From Proteiniclasticum sp043951855 (GTDB lineage Bacteria > Bacillota > Clostridia > Clostridiales > Clostridiaceae): a DNA stretch of 64,000 nt. The notes beneath the pieces were generated by a model. The model had not been told where the DNA came from, made no database searches, and saw only the letters and a list, made by a program, of their open reading frames with translations. The stretch lies in NCBI RefSeq assembly GCF_043951855.1, contig NZ_JBINJW010000001.1:496001-560000 (forward strand), written 5' to 3'. A program made the translations under genes and the position numbers. Below, piece by piece: positions 1-8,745 of this stretch. Every line of letters starts with the position of its first letter. The first letter of the stretch is position 1.

Positions 1-325
1 TCAATATACCGCTTCGATCCAGTACCCGGAAAGAGGATCCTATGAAGAGAATGAAGAGAATGATGACGATGATGGTCACCGCATCGGATCCGAAAAGCAC
101 TTCGACAGGAGCGGTAAACCACCTGTAGATGGGATAATCCGCCTCACCTATGAACCGGAAAGACCCCGGAACTACGGATTCTCTGCCATCCACTGACATC
201 CGTTCATAGACACCCGCAGGTATGATTCTTGTAAGAATCCCCGCTAGGACCATAAGCACGCCAAGGATCGTAACGGATGAGAAAAATGATTTCTTTGAAA
301 TTGTGATTCCGGATTTTTCATTCAT
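1..325 (-). CDS. YfcC-type (DcuC-like) membrane transporter, N-terminal part
   Basis: The gene starts at 325 and runs off the left edge, so only about 108 residues are visible. There is one membrane segment at about residues 15-35 ending in the motif IIPAGVYER, then a short extracytoplasmic stretch with VVPGSF, then a second membrane segment at about 85-103. This N-terminal layout (TM, PAG-Y-R, VPGSF) is typical of the YfcC/C4-dicarboxylate anaerobic carrier group, which takes up peptides, amino acids or dicarboxylates. A GAGGTG ribosome binding site lies about 8 bases before the ATG. The substrate cannot be told from this fragment. The reading frame is open to the edge, so this is truncation by the window and not a pseudogene. 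Confidence 0.72.
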   Translation of the reverse strand, partial: MNEKSGITISKKSFFSSVTILGVLMVLAGILTRIIPAGVYERMSVDGRESVVPGSFRFIGEADYPIYRWFTAPVEVLFGSDAVTIIVIILFILFIGSSFRVLDRSGIL

Positions 326-596
326 GATGCTGCACCTCACTTCGTATTCAGTTCTATTCTGATCTTGCATCTTTATACTCTATATTCAGAATTTTAGCAT
401 AATCAGTGATGAATGACCATGTATATATCCACTTGTGATTCCCCGCCATCTACTCTGCACCTCTTTGTCACCAGATGCAATCGTATATAGAAATCAGATT
501 CAGTTTCTTCATTTTACATCTTCTTTCTCCTTTGCTACAATCAGACTACACACTAGTTATCAGAAAATTCTTTTCTTTTGTAAGGAGTTGAGGACC

Positions 597-1853
597 ATGA
601 AAAAACTGCTGATCTTACTGCTGGCTCTGATTCTGACTGCCTGTAGTGTAGACTCCGTGGAAGAACCGGAACCTTCAGACCCTGTGTTGGAAGAACCCCA
701 GGAAGCACCTGCAGAAAAACCCCCTGTGGTGGATCAGCCGAAGGAAGAGGACCCTTCCCAGGAGAATCCTTATACCGTGCCGGACGAATTTCAGCCTGCT
801 CGCTATGAAGTGGAGGACCCCTTCTCTTCCCTTTCTTTCAAAGAGCCGCTGGCACTGGTCAGTGATGGTGTTGATGACGACAGAATTTATGTGGTGGAAA
901 GAGGCGGAACGGTCTATCAGCTTCATAAAAGTGATGCTTCATCCCAGAAAATTCCGTTTCTGGATCTGACGGAAGCAGTGGATACCAGCGGTCTGGAAAT
1001 GGGGCTGTTAGGCCTGGCATTTCACCCTGACTATGATGAGAACGGCTACCTTTTCGTCAATTACACGAGAAGCGGAGAGACGGTGATTTCGAGATTCAGC
1101 AGCAGTGACAGGGAAACCGTAGATCTCACTTCAGAAAAGATTCTGCTTACCTACAGCCAACCCTACAGCAACCACAATGGCGGCAGCCTACTCTTCGGCC
1201 CGGACGGGTACCTCTACATCTCCTCAGGAGATGGCGGCTCCAGCGGAGATCCCAATGACGAAGCACAGAATCTCACAAGTTACCTTGGTAAAATGCTAAG
1301 AATCGATGTGGATACGGAAGATCATCCCTATCTGATTCCAGAAGACAATCCGTTCCTCTATTCCGAGGAAGCCAGAGCCGAAATCTATGCCTACGGTCTC
1401 AGAAATCCATGGAAGTTCAGTTTCGATGAAGGACGAGATCTTCTTATTGCTGCGGATGTGGGGCAGGGAGAAATCGAAGAGATCGACCTCATCGTTTCCG
1501 GAGGCAATTACGGATGGAACCGCTTCGAAGGAACCAGAACCTATAGAGAAGGTGAAACACTGGAAAATCATATTCTTCCGGTCTATGAGTATCCCCATTC
1601 AGAAGGCAGATCCATCACCGGCGGGTTCACCTATTACGGCGAAGCCCTTGAGAGCCTTCAGGGCGCTTATATCTATGGAGATTTCATATCAGGAACCATC
1701 TGGGCACTCTGGCTGGATGATGAGGATCAGGCGGAGAATCATACGCTTCTTGATACGGATCTCATGATATCCTCTTTCGGACTGGACAATCAGGGAGAAC
1801 TATATATCGTGGATTTCCAGGGTAAGATTTATACCCTGAAAGAAGAGGAATAG
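597..1853 (+). CDS. Sugar/sorbosone dehydrogenase-like lipoprotein (GSDH beta-propeller)
   Basis: A 418-residue secreted lipoprotein. I start at 597 because AAGGAGTTGAGG precedes that ATG and the protein then opens with a signal peptide ending in the lipobox LTAC (Cys17); the longer upstream frame has neither. After a Pro/Glu-rich linker (about 20-65) the rest matches the six-bladed GSDH fold: NHNGG with FGPDGYLYISSGDGG at about 195-220, YGLRNPWKFSFD near 275, GGNYGW near 310 and YIYGDF near 370. Family members oxidise sugars with PQQ in some bacteria, but many Firmicute homologues have unknown cofactor and substrate. It is followed after 3 bases by the next gene, so the two are co-transcribed. 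Confidence 0.8.
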   Translation: MKKLLILLLALILTACSVDSVEEPEPSDPVLEEPQEAPAEKPPVVDQPKEEDPSQENPYTVPDEFQPARYEVEDPFSSLSFKEPLALVSDGVDDDRIYVVERGGTVYQLHKSDASSQKIPFLDLTEAVDTSGLEMGLLGLAFHPDYDENGYLFVNYTRSGETVISRFSSSDRETVDLTSEKILLTYSQPYSNHNGGSLLFGPDGYLYISSGDGGSSGDPNDEAQNLTSYLGKMLRIDVDTEDHPYLIPEDNPFLYSEEARAEIYAYGLRNPWKFSFDEGRDLLIAADVGQGEIEEIDLIVSGGNYGWNRFEGTRTYREGETLENHILPVYEYPHSEGRSITGGFTYYGEALESLQGAYIYGDFISGTIWALWLDDEDQAENHTLLDTDLMISSFGLDNQGELYIVDFQGKIYTLKEEE

Positions 1854-1856
1854 AAC

Positions 1857-2801
1857 ATGAATGAATTTCAGATGAATGAGCATGTATTGGATTTCCTGCT
1901 GAGCGGAGACCCTTCCATCGCTTATCAGACAAGAAAGTATCTTCTGGAGGAAAAGGCTGAAGATCTTAGGCATCTTCAGAAAGAGACGCTCCTGACCGGC
2001 TTCGGAAAGAGATTTTTTGAAGCGCAGCATGAAGACGGAAGCTTCGGACAGAGTCATTATTCGGGAAAATGGACCAGTACCCATTACACCCTGCTGGATC
2101 TTCGCTATCTGGAGATTCCAGAAGAAACGGAAAAAGCACAGATTCCTTCCAGGAACGTGATCCTGCAGCATCCGGCACTGGACGGCGGCATCGCCATCAG
2201 CAGCGATAAAAGGAGCGATCTGTGCGTCAACGGCATGTATCTCAACTATGCCTGCTATTTCGGTGTGGAGGAGCGGCTCCTGATTCCGCTCGTGGATCAG
2301 CTACTCTTATCCATCCTTCCTGACGGAGGATTCAACTGCAGGTACAATCGGAAAAAGGTGCAACACAGCTCCATGCATACCACTCTCTGTGTGCTGGAGG
2401 GCTTTCTGGAATACAGTCGAAGAGGCTACACCCATAGACTGAAAGAAGTGGAAACAGCCATGGAAAAAGCCTCCGAATTTCTTCTGATGCACCACCTGTT
2501 CCGGTCTGACCGGACCGGTGAGATCATCGATCCGAAGTTTCTCCTCCTCGCCTTCCCCACCCGATGGAAATATGATATCCACCGGGCACTCTATTATTTT
2601 GCCGATGCAGCTCTTCCCTATGATGAAAGGATGCAGGAAGCGCTTCTCCTTCTTAAGGAAAAAAGGCGGAAGGACGGCACCTTCCCCAGAGGATCTTCCT
2701 ATTCAGGAAATGTGCATTTCCCACTGGAAGAAGGAAGACGAGGTCGATTCAATACCCTAAGGTGCCTGCGCATACTGAAAGCCTACGGCGATAAACTCTA
2801 A
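1857..2801 (+). CDS. Prenyltransferase/terpenoid-cyclase-fold protein of unknown role
   Basis: A 314-residue soluble protein starting 3 bases after the GSDH-like gene. It opens with HVLDFLLSGDPSIAYQTRKYLL, which is the usual N-terminus of a Firmicute family annotated by its alpha-alpha toroid fold (prenyltransferase/squalene-oxidase repeat). Repeat-like units include EDGSFGQ (about 57), LLDLRYLEI (about 83), LPDGGFNCR (about 153) and KDGTFPRGS (about 273). There is no signal peptide and no DDxxD-type catalytic motif that I can see, so enzymatic activity is doubtful. It ends inside the left arm of a strong hairpin. Role unknown. Confidence 0.68.
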   Translation: MNEFQMNEHVLDFLLSGDPSIAYQTRKYLLEEKAEDLRHLQKETLLTGFGKRFFEAQHEDGSFGQSHYSGKWTSTHYTLLDLRYLEIPEETEKAQIPSRNVILQHPALDGGIAISSDKRSDLCVNGMYLNYACYFGVEERLLIPLVDQLLLSILPDGGFNCRYNRKKVQHSSMHTTLCVLEGFLEYSRRGYTHRLKEVETAMEKASEFLLMHHLFRSDRTGEIIDPKFLLLAFPTRWKYDIHRALYYFADAALPYDERMQEALLLLKEKRRKDGTFPRGSSYSGNVHFPLEEGRRGRFNTLRCLRILKAYGDKL

Positions 2802-2859
2802 CACAATGCAAGAAGAGCTTTTCCGACCGATCATCGGAAAAGCTCTTCCTGCATTGTGT
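2801..2859. terminator. Long hairpin between convergent genes
   Basis: A 10-bp outer stem (ACACAATGCA/TGCATTGTGT) and a 15-bp inner stem starting GAAGAGCTTTTCC, separated by one mismatch, with a 7-base loop. It lies between two convergent genes and probably terminates both. The T-run is poor on the + side, so its efficiency is uncertain. Confidence 0.7.
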
Positions 2860-2911
2860 TTACTATCCTGCTTTTTCTGTTTCACGCTTACACTACTTCA
2901 CTGAAAAGTTC

Positions 2912-4180
2912 CTACGCGAACAATAACCATGTAAGGATGTAACCCGTGAGTACGGCGATGAGCGTGAAGGGCACACCGATTCTTGTGAAGTCCTTTGTCG
3001 TCACCGTGAAGCCCTGCTTGGTCAGGATGCCGATACCGGCAATATTGGCGGAAGCACCGATGGGTGTAAGGTTTCCTCCAAGGGTTGCACCAATGATCAG
3101 TCCGAAATAGAGCACCGTAGGGTCTCCTCCAAGAAGAGAAGCGATGCCTCCTATGACGGGAAGCATGGTGGCTGTATAGATGATGTTGTCGATGAATGCC
3201 GAGATCAGCACCGAGAACCATACAATCAGTGTATACACAAGGAACAGATTATCCCCTGAGATCTTCACGAAAAGTGCGGCAATGTCTTCAATGACACCCA
3301 CTGCGGAAATACCGCCCACAACGATGAAGAGGCCTGAAAGAAGCAAAAGCGTCACATAGTCTATTTCTCGCACTGCGTTTTTGATGAGTTTCTTGTCTCT
3401 GTTGATCACATAGCTCTTCACAAGTCCCACTAGAAGAAGCGCCATACAGATGAGTCCGTTGATGGTTCTTGGTGTGTTCGGAATGAAGGATGCGATGATC
3501 AGAAGCAGTACCATGGCAATAAGAAGGAAGGATGGAAAATAATCTGTCACCACGGTCTTGTCCAACGCCGCCACAGGCTGCTTCTCTTTTCTGAAGATCC
3601 AGAAAAGCACCAGAGTGGACATGACTGCTCCGATCTGCACGATGAAGAACAGCCCCATCTTTCCGTTATAGATGAAGAAGTCGAAGAAGTTCATATCCAG
3701 GTGTCCAGCAAGGAGGATGGATGTGGTATCTCCTACTAAGGTCGCTGCGCCCTGAAGGTTCGACGCCACGGAAATGGCGATGATGCTTGAGATCGGTGAA
3801 ACACCCAGCTTTCTGCAGATGGTCAGTGCCACAGGCGCCACCATGAGCACGGTGGCTACATTGTCCACAAATGCCGAAATGATTCCAGCAAAAAGAGAAA
3901 GTGAAACGATGGCCCACATGACATTGGGTGTCTTTTCAATGATGATGTCTGCAAGAAGCGACGGCATCTTCGAATCGATGAAAAGAGATACCAGACCCAT
4001 GGTTCCCGCAATCATGAAGATGACGTTCCAGTCGATGGTGGTAAGCACTTCCCGAACCGGAATGATGCCCAGAACCACAAACAGTGTAGCGGAAGTCACC
4101 GCGATTTTCGCTCTGTGCTTTGGCAGCGTCAGAAGCAATACATAAGTAAGAATGAAGATGATGATGGCTGCAATTTTCAT
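2912..4180 (-). CDS. ArsB/SLC13 (ion transporter superfamily) permease under a Mn riboswitch
   Basis: A 422-residue permease with about eleven membrane segments. I take the ATG at 4180, which has AAGGAG 7 bases upstream; an upstream in-frame ATG adds 13 residues without a site. Two similar halves each carry a pore signature: SAFVDNVATVLMVAP with VASNLQGAATLVGD (about 97-145), and SAFIDNIIYTATMLPVIGG with GATLGGNLTPIGASANI (about 330-385). These repeats are characteristic of the ArsB/NhaD/CitM group, whose substrates include arsenite, sodium, citrate and sulfate. The leader carries a yybP-ykoY-type element, which suggests that the physiological substrate or signal is manganese, or that the protein helps relieve Mn stress. 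That assignment is inference; homology alone does not settle the ion. Confidence 0.85.
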   Translation of the reverse strand: MKIAAIIIFILTYVLLLTLPKHRAKIAVTSATLFVVLGIIPVREVLTTIDWNVIFMIAGTMGLVSLFIDSKMPSLLADIIIEKTPNVMWAIVSLSLFAGIISAFVDNVATVLMVAPVALTICRKLGVSPISSIIAISVASNLQGAATLVGDTTSILLAGHLDMNFFDFFIYNGKMGLFFIVQIGAVMSTLVLFWIFRKEKQPVAALDKTVVTDYFPSFLLIAMVLLLIIASFIPNTPRTINGLICMALLLVGLVKSYVINRDKKLIKNAVREIDYVTLLLLSGLFIVVGGISAVGVIEDIAALFVKISGDNLFLVYTLIVWFSVLISAFIDNIIYTATMLPVIGGIASLLGGDPTVLYFGLIIGATLGGNLTPIGASANIAGIGILTKQGFTVTTKDFTRIGVPFTLIAVLTGYILTWLLFA

Positions 4181-4241
4181 TTTGTTCTCCTTGTCAGTAC
4201 TGTATTTTAATATGGCCATTGTTTTCCTGATTTAAAGACAT

Positions 4242-4376
4242 AAAAAAAGACTCTTCACCAAAAAAACTCTGGTAAAAGTCTCGCTTTCATAAACTTGATT
4301 GGACAACCGGATTTTCATCGTAATGACGACCGTCCACACTCTTCATCATTTAAGACAAAGAGAAGCTACTCCCTAA
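4242..4376 (-). ncRNA. yybP-ykoY (Mn2+) riboswitch with intrinsic terminator
   Basis: Read on the minus strand, the leader has GGGAGTAGC (4373-4365), a GGTCGTCA element and a CCGGTTGTCC arm, and then GCGAGACTTTTACC (4284-4271). These are the conserved strands of the yybP-ykoY aptamer in the right order. The last strand overlaps the left arm of a hairpin (AGACTTTTACC with GGTGAAGAGTCT) that ends in seven T residues (about 4248-4242), a classical intrinsic terminator. In this class, Mn2+ binding stabilises the aptamer and prevents termination. The permease start codon is about 60 bases downstream. No other gene lies between them. Confidence 0.85.
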
Positions 4377-4385
4377 TACTCACCC

Positions 4386-4414
4386 ATTTTACTTGAATTC
4401 AGACTGAAAAACAA
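4386..4414 (-). promoter_or_regulatory. Promoter of the riboswitch-permease transcript
   Basis: On the minus strand TTGTTT (4414-4409) and TAAAAT (4391-4386) are separated by exactly 17 bases. The predicted transcript would start about 5-10 bases before the GGGAGTAGC strand of the riboswitch, as expected for a leader RNA. Confidence 0.65.
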
Positions 4415-4488
4415 GCATTGTTATTTTCATGACAATGCCTGCTCCCCTGTTCATTCAGATAGAAGCCAGTGCAGCACACTGATTTCTT

Positions 4489-4914
4489 CTAGAAATTATA
4501 GTTCTGATAGACATAGATGAGATGATAGGCGATGGCCAGGAAAAGCAGAACCGCGATGGTCCTGTGCGCTTTGATCCACAGCCCTTTTCTCGTCTTCTTG
4601 TAGGCGCCGTAGCCTCCAAGAAAAGCCTGCAGAATCATGAGCCCTGCTGCAATGGCTCCGCTCACCACAAATCCCCATCGGCTGAACTGGATGTAGAAGT
4701 GAACCAGGATTCCGATGATGGTTATGATTCCGAATAACTTATGATACTTCACGATGAAAGACAGAAGCGCCTGCCAGGGTCCTTTCAGCTTCTCATTCTT
4801 TCGTATGGACTTGCCCCATTTCTTGTTCACGGCTTTCAAGATGTAGTTCAGGATAGTCAGCACATACGCGATGACGATGACCCATCCGAAAAACGCACCC
4901 ACAGTTGCATTCAT
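4489..4914 (-). CDS. Four-TM membrane protein with two H-x13-H pairs, putative cytochrome b
   Basis: A 141-residue protein with four hydrophobic segments (about 8-28, 50-72, 80-100, 118-137). Histidines fall as two pairs with identical spacing: His58/His72 and His117/His131, each H-x13-H. In ferric reductase and cytochrome b561-type proteins such pairs hold two b-haems across the membrane, so this is a plausible small haem-b electron carrier. No FAD or NADPH domain is attached. The start ATG has a GGAGGGGTAAT site before it. It sits alone between the permease leader and pfp, transcribed divergently from pfp. Haem binding is inferred from the spacing only. Confidence 0.6.
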   Translation of the reverse strand: MNATVGAFFGWVIVIAYVLTILNYILKAVNKKWGKSIRKNEKLKGPWQALLSFIVKYHKLFGIITIIGILVHFYIQFSRWGFVVSGAIAAGLMILQAFLGGYGAYKKTRKGLWIKAHRTIAVLLFLAIAYHLIYVYQNYNF

Positions 4915-5102
4915 ATATTACCCCTCCTTTCTCCAAATATTTTACTTATATTCATCATACCATCTATCCGTGAACAGCAATATTCAGCAGCTCAAAATTA
5001 ACAAAAAAGTCTTTCTTTGGAAATTATCTATTCTTTTTAATGGATTGAATATGTTATGATATAAGAAAATTCAAAATATTTGCTTAGAAAGAAGGGATTA
5101 CT

Positions 5103-6317
5103 ATGAAACTGGAAGGTAAAGTGGTGGTCGCCCAGGGTGGCGGACCCACAGCTGTGATCAATGAATCACTGGTAGGCGTCGTTCTGGAGTCACGTAAATT
5201 CCCGCAGATCACCAAGGTCTATGGAGCCATTAACGGTGTTCGGGGAATCATCAATGAAGACTTCCTTGATCTGACCCAGGAAACCACCAACAATCTGGAA
5301 AGAGTCGCTGTGACTCCTTCCTCCGCCCTTTTTTCCACAAGAGACAAGCCCGACGAAGCCTACTGTCAGGAAATCTTCAAGGTTTTCAAAGCCCATGATG
5401 TCAGATACTTCTTCTACATCGGGGGAAATGATTCCGCCGATACTGTAAGAATCGTCAATGAACAGGCAGAGCGCTCCAACTACGAATTCAGAGCCATCCA
5501 TATTCCCAAAACCATCGACAACGATCTGATGCTGAACGACCATACTCCAGGATACGGGTCTGCTGCCAAGTTTGTGGCTCAGAGCTTCATTGGTCTTAAT
5601 CTGGATAACAGGGCACTGCCCGGTGTGCACATAGGCGTCGTCATGGGAAGAAATTCGGGATTTCTCACCGCCGCCTCCTCCATCGCCCAGAAATATCCTG
5701 ATGATGGACCGCACCTTATTTATCTGCCGGAACGCTCCTTCAAGGTGGACACCTTTCTCAGTGATGTGAAGAGAATCTATGATCAGCATGGAAGATGCGT
5801 TGTCGCTCTTTCCGAAGGCATAAGAGACGAACAGGGTGTGCCTATCATCGAGAGACTCGGGAGCAGAGAAAAGGATTCCCATGGCAATGTTTCTCTCTCC
5901 GGAACCGGAGCACTGGGCGATCTTCTGACCAAAGAAGTCAAGGACAAACTGAAGATCGGAAGAGTCCGTACCGATACCTTCGGCTATCTTCAGCGATCTT
6001 TCCTTGGCTGCGTATCCGATGTGGATCAGAGAGAAGCAAGGGAAGTTGGTGAAAAGGCCGCACAGTTCGCCATCTGGCAGAACGTGGACGGCTCCATCAC
6101 CATTCACCGCACCGGATACTATTCCGTGGACTACAAGCTGAGCAGCCTCAAGGAAGTAGCCGCCAAGACCAAGCTCATGCCGGATGAATTCATAAGCGCC
6201 GATGCCAATAATGTCACGGAAGCCTTCAAGTATTACCTCACGCCGCTTCTCGGCTCCAATATGCCTTCCGCCTCCATGCTGAGAGCACCAAGAGCTGAAA
6301 AACTGCTTCAGAAGTAG
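5103..6317 (+). CDS. pfp: Diphosphate-dependent 6-phosphofructokinase
   Basis: A 404-residue phosphofructokinase that phosphorylates fructose 6-phosphate in the cytoplasm, with PPi as expected donor. The N-terminus has GGGPTAVIN; GGNDSADT lies at about 102-109, where the ATP enzymes carry a Gly-rich GGDGS; PKTIDND at about 140-146 has the Lys that marks PPi-dependent members; the catalytic base lies in TIDND, and MGRNSGF follows near 183. The start has AGAAGGG 8 bases upstream. A possible promoter (TTCTTT, 18 bases, TATGAT) lies at about 5030-5060. The gene stands alone and ends at a bidirectional hairpin. PPi use is inferred from residues, not tested. Confidence 0.9.
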   Translation: MKLEGKVVVAQGGGPTAVINESLVGVVLESRKFPQITKVYGAINGVRGIINEDFLDLTQETTNNLERVAVTPSSALFSTRDKPDEAYCQEIFKVFKAHDVRYFFYIGGNDSADTVRIVNEQAERSNYEFRAIHIPKTIDNDLMLNDHTPGYGSAAKFVAQSFIGLNLDNRALPGVHIGVVMGRNSGFLTAASSIAQKYPDDGPHLIYLPERSFKVDTFLSDVKRIYDQHGRCVVALSEGIRDEQGVPIIERLGSREKDSHGNVSLSGTGALGDLLTKEVKDKLKIGRVRTDTFGYLQRSFLGCVSDVDQREAREVGEKAAQFAIWQNVDGSITIHRTGYYSVDYKLSSLKEVAAKTKLMPDEFISADANNVTEAFKYYLTPLLGSNMPSASMLRAPRAEKLLQK

Positions 6318-6336
6318 AAAATATCCATAGTAAAGG

Positions 6337-6387
6337 AAAAGGACCAGCTGCTGCTTCATAATATTGAAGTGCTACTGGTCCTTCTTA
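6337..6387. terminator. Bidirectional hairpin between pfp and the metal ATPase
   Basis: AAGGACCAG and CTGGTCCTT form a 9-bp outer stem, with further pairing inside (TGCTTCA with TGAAGTG). It has A-rich flanks on one side and TTCTTATT on the other, between convergent genes. Confidence 0.72.
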
Positions 6388-6393
6388 TTGATA

Positions 6394-8745
6394 TTATAGA
6401 TGATCTGTGTTCATCACCCTCATGGCATTGATCACTGCAATAACCGTGACGCCAACATCCGCAAAGACGGCTTCCCACATGGTCGCAATACCGAAGGCGC
6501 CTAGAAGAAGGAAGATGCCTTTCACGCCCAGAGCAAAAACGATGTTCTGCCAGACGATTGCTCTGGTACGTTTAGCAATCTTCAGCGCTGTCCCGATCCT
6601 CTTCGGCTCATCGGTCATGAGCACCACATCCGCTGCCTCTATGGCTGCGTCTGAGCCCAGAGCACCCATGGCGATGCCGATGTCTGCTCTGGCAAGAACC
6701 GGTGCATCATTGATTCCGTCGCCCACAAAGACGATTTTCCCTTTACTGCCCGCTTCTTCCTGAAGAGCTTCGAGCTTTGTCACCTTATCCTGAGGCAGCA
6801 GTTCTGAATATACTTCATCCACACCCAGAATTTCGCCGATTTTATCCCCTACCGCCTTCAGGTCACCGGTGAGCATGATGATCTTTCTTATGCCCTGAGC
6901 TTTCAGCACAGCAATGGCTTCTCCGGCATCGCTCTTGATCTCATCAGCTATGACCAGATGTCCCGCAGATTTGCCGTTCACCGCCACATAGATGATGGTT
7001 CCGATGGAGTCCACTTCTTCATACACAATGTTTTCTCTTTCCATCAGTCTGCGGTTACCGGCAAGGATGACTTTACCATCCAGCTCACAAGAAACGCCAT
7101 GTCCTGCGATCTCCTCATAGTTTCCGACTCTTTTTCCCTGAATGCCTTTTCCATAGGCCTTCAGGACGGATTCCGCTATGGGATGACTCGAGAAACTCTC
7201 CGCATAGGCAGCCGACTCAAGAAGCGCATCTTCAGTGAATCCTTCTGCAGCTTTCAGCTCCGTAAGCTCAAATCTGCCCTTTGTAAGGGTACCGGTCTTA
7301 TCGAAGACCACAGTGTCCACTTCGTTCAGGGCTTCCAGATAGTTCCCGCCTTTGATGAGAATCCCTTTTCGCGAGGCACCGCCGATACCGCCGAAGAATC
7401 CAAGCGGAATGGAAACCACCAGAGCACAGGGGCAGCTGATTACAAGAAACACCAGCGCACGATAGATCCAATCCGAAAAAGCTCCTCCAGTCACAAGAGG
7501 TGGAATCAGGGCGATGAGAAGGGCCGATACCACCACAAAAGGCGTATAGTAGCGTGCAAACTTGGTGATGAAGTTCTCCGTCGGCGCTTTTTTAGAGGAA
7601 GCGTTTTCCACCAGCTCTAGAATCTTAGAGACCGTGGATTCTCCATAGGATTTACGCACGCGGACCTTCAGCAGGCCGTTTCTGTTGATGAATCCCGCCA
7701 GCACTTCACTGTCTTTCATGACATCTCTTGGCATAGACTCTCCTGTAAGTGCGGAGGTATCCATGGCGGAAGAACCTTCCAGAACGATTCCATCCAGAGG
7801 CATCTTTTCTCCGGGTCTTACAAGAATCACATCATCTATTCTCACTTCCATAGGAGAGACCTTCACCGTCTCTTCTCCGCGGATGAGATTGGCAAAGTCA
7901 GGCCTGATATCCATGAGTTCGCTGATGCTCTTTCTTGACTTTTCCACTGCTACATCCTGAAAGAGTTCTCCTACCTGGTAGAAGAGCATCACTGCCACGC
8001 CTTCGGGAAACTCTCCCACCAAAATGGCACCGATGGTGGCAATGGACATGAGAAAATTCTCATCAAAGATCTGTCCTCTTCGTATGTTTCTTCCTGCACG
8101 CAGAAGAATCTCTCCTCCCACAAGCAAATAGGAGCTTACGAAAAACAGGGTCTGAAGCAGTCCGCCGTCAGGCATGAAGAGAGCGATCAGAAGAAGCGCC
8201 GCACTGACCCCGATCTTTGTGATGTCTTCCTTATGATTCTCCCATAAGGATACTGCAGTGATCTTCTTCTCTGTGTTCCCGCTTTTCATGGCCACAAGCT
8301 TCGTGTCCGCTTCTATCTCTGTGACGATGCCTCGGATCTTCTCAATCTCAGAAGCGGTGAGCTGTCCTTCTCTGGACTTCACCTTCAGCTTTTTCGTCAC
8401 AAAATCAATGGATACTTCCTCGATCCCCTGGATTCTGCCGATGCGATCCTCCATCTTCATGGCGCAGTTTGCGCATCCCAGCCCTTCCAGAAGAAATGCC
8501 TCCGATGAGAAGTTCTCTTTGTCTCTTATTTCGATATCGGGTTCATGGCTGTGAATGATGCCTGTGACTTTTCCCAGAAGCTCTTCTTCTCTATGAGCCG
8601 CATCATACTCCAGTGTCAGGGTTTTCGTCACGAAATTCACTCTGGCGGTGACGCCTTCAATGGCGCTGGCCTCTGTTTCTATCTTAGCAGAGCAGTTGGC
8701 ACAGGAAAGCCCTTCCAGCACCAGCTCCTTTTTCTTAAATTCCAT
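6394..8745 (-). CDS. cadA: Heavy-metal P1B-type ATPase (Cd/Zn/Pb exporter)
   Basis: A 783-residue efflux ATPase of the plasma membrane. Two heavy-metal-associated domains come first, with metal motifs CANC at about 15-18 and about 93-96. The transmembrane metal site is CPC (about 438-440) followed by ALVVSIPLGFFGGIGGAS, the ZntA/CadA-type signature rather than the copper type. The phosphorylation motif DKTGTLTKG is at about 482, TGES near 337 and GDGINDAP near 690. The start ATG abuts the stop codon of the upstream ArsR-type regulator (TAGATG), so the two form one operon, presumably induced by Cd, Zn or Pb. It is full length and I see no missing catalytic residue. Confidence 0.92.
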   Translation of the reverse strand: MEFKKKELVLEGLSCANCSAKIETEASAIEGVTARVNFVTKTLTLEYDAAHREEELLGKVTGIIHSHEPDIEIRDKENFSSEAFLLEGLGCANCAMKMEDRIGRIQGIEEVSIDFVTKKLKVKSREGQLTASEIEKIRGIVTEIEADTKLVAMKSGNTEKKITAVSLWENHKEDITKIGVSAALLLIALFMPDGGLLQTLFFVSSYLLVGGEILLRAGRNIRRGQIFDENFLMSIATIGAILVGEFPEGVAVMLFYQVGELFQDVAVEKSRKSISELMDIRPDFANLIRGEETVKVSPMEVRIDDVILVRPGEKMPLDGIVLEGSSAMDTSALTGESMPRDVMKDSEVLAGFINRNGLLKVRVRKSYGESTVSKILELVENASSKKAPTENFITKFARYYTPFVVVSALLIALIPPLVTGGAFSDWIYRALVFLVISCPCALVVSIPLGFFGGIGGASRKGILIKGGNYLEALNEVDTVVFDKTGTLTKGRFELTELKAAEGFTEDALLESAAYAESFSSHPIAESVLKAYGKGIQGKRVGNYEEIAGHGVSCELDGKVILAGNRRLMERENIVYEEVDSIGTIIYVAVNGKSAGHLVIADEIKSDAGEAIAVLKAQGIRKIIMLTGDLKAVGDKIGEILGVDEVYSELLPQDKVTKLEALQEEAGSKGKIVFVGDGINDAPVLARADIGIAMGALGSDAAIEAADVVLMTDEPKRIGTALKIAKRTRAIVWQNIVFALGVKGIFLLLGAFGIATMWEAVFADVGVTVIAVINAMRVMNTDHL

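Noticed and set aside
435..596. 54-codon upstream extension of the GSDH-like lipoprotein
   Set aside because: The ATG at 597 has an AAGGAG site and yields a proper lipoprotein signal; the extension would bury it.
5190..6359. 389-residue open frame antisense to pfp
   Set aside because: Shadow of the pfp reading frame; no start signal and the + strand product is a complete known enzyme.
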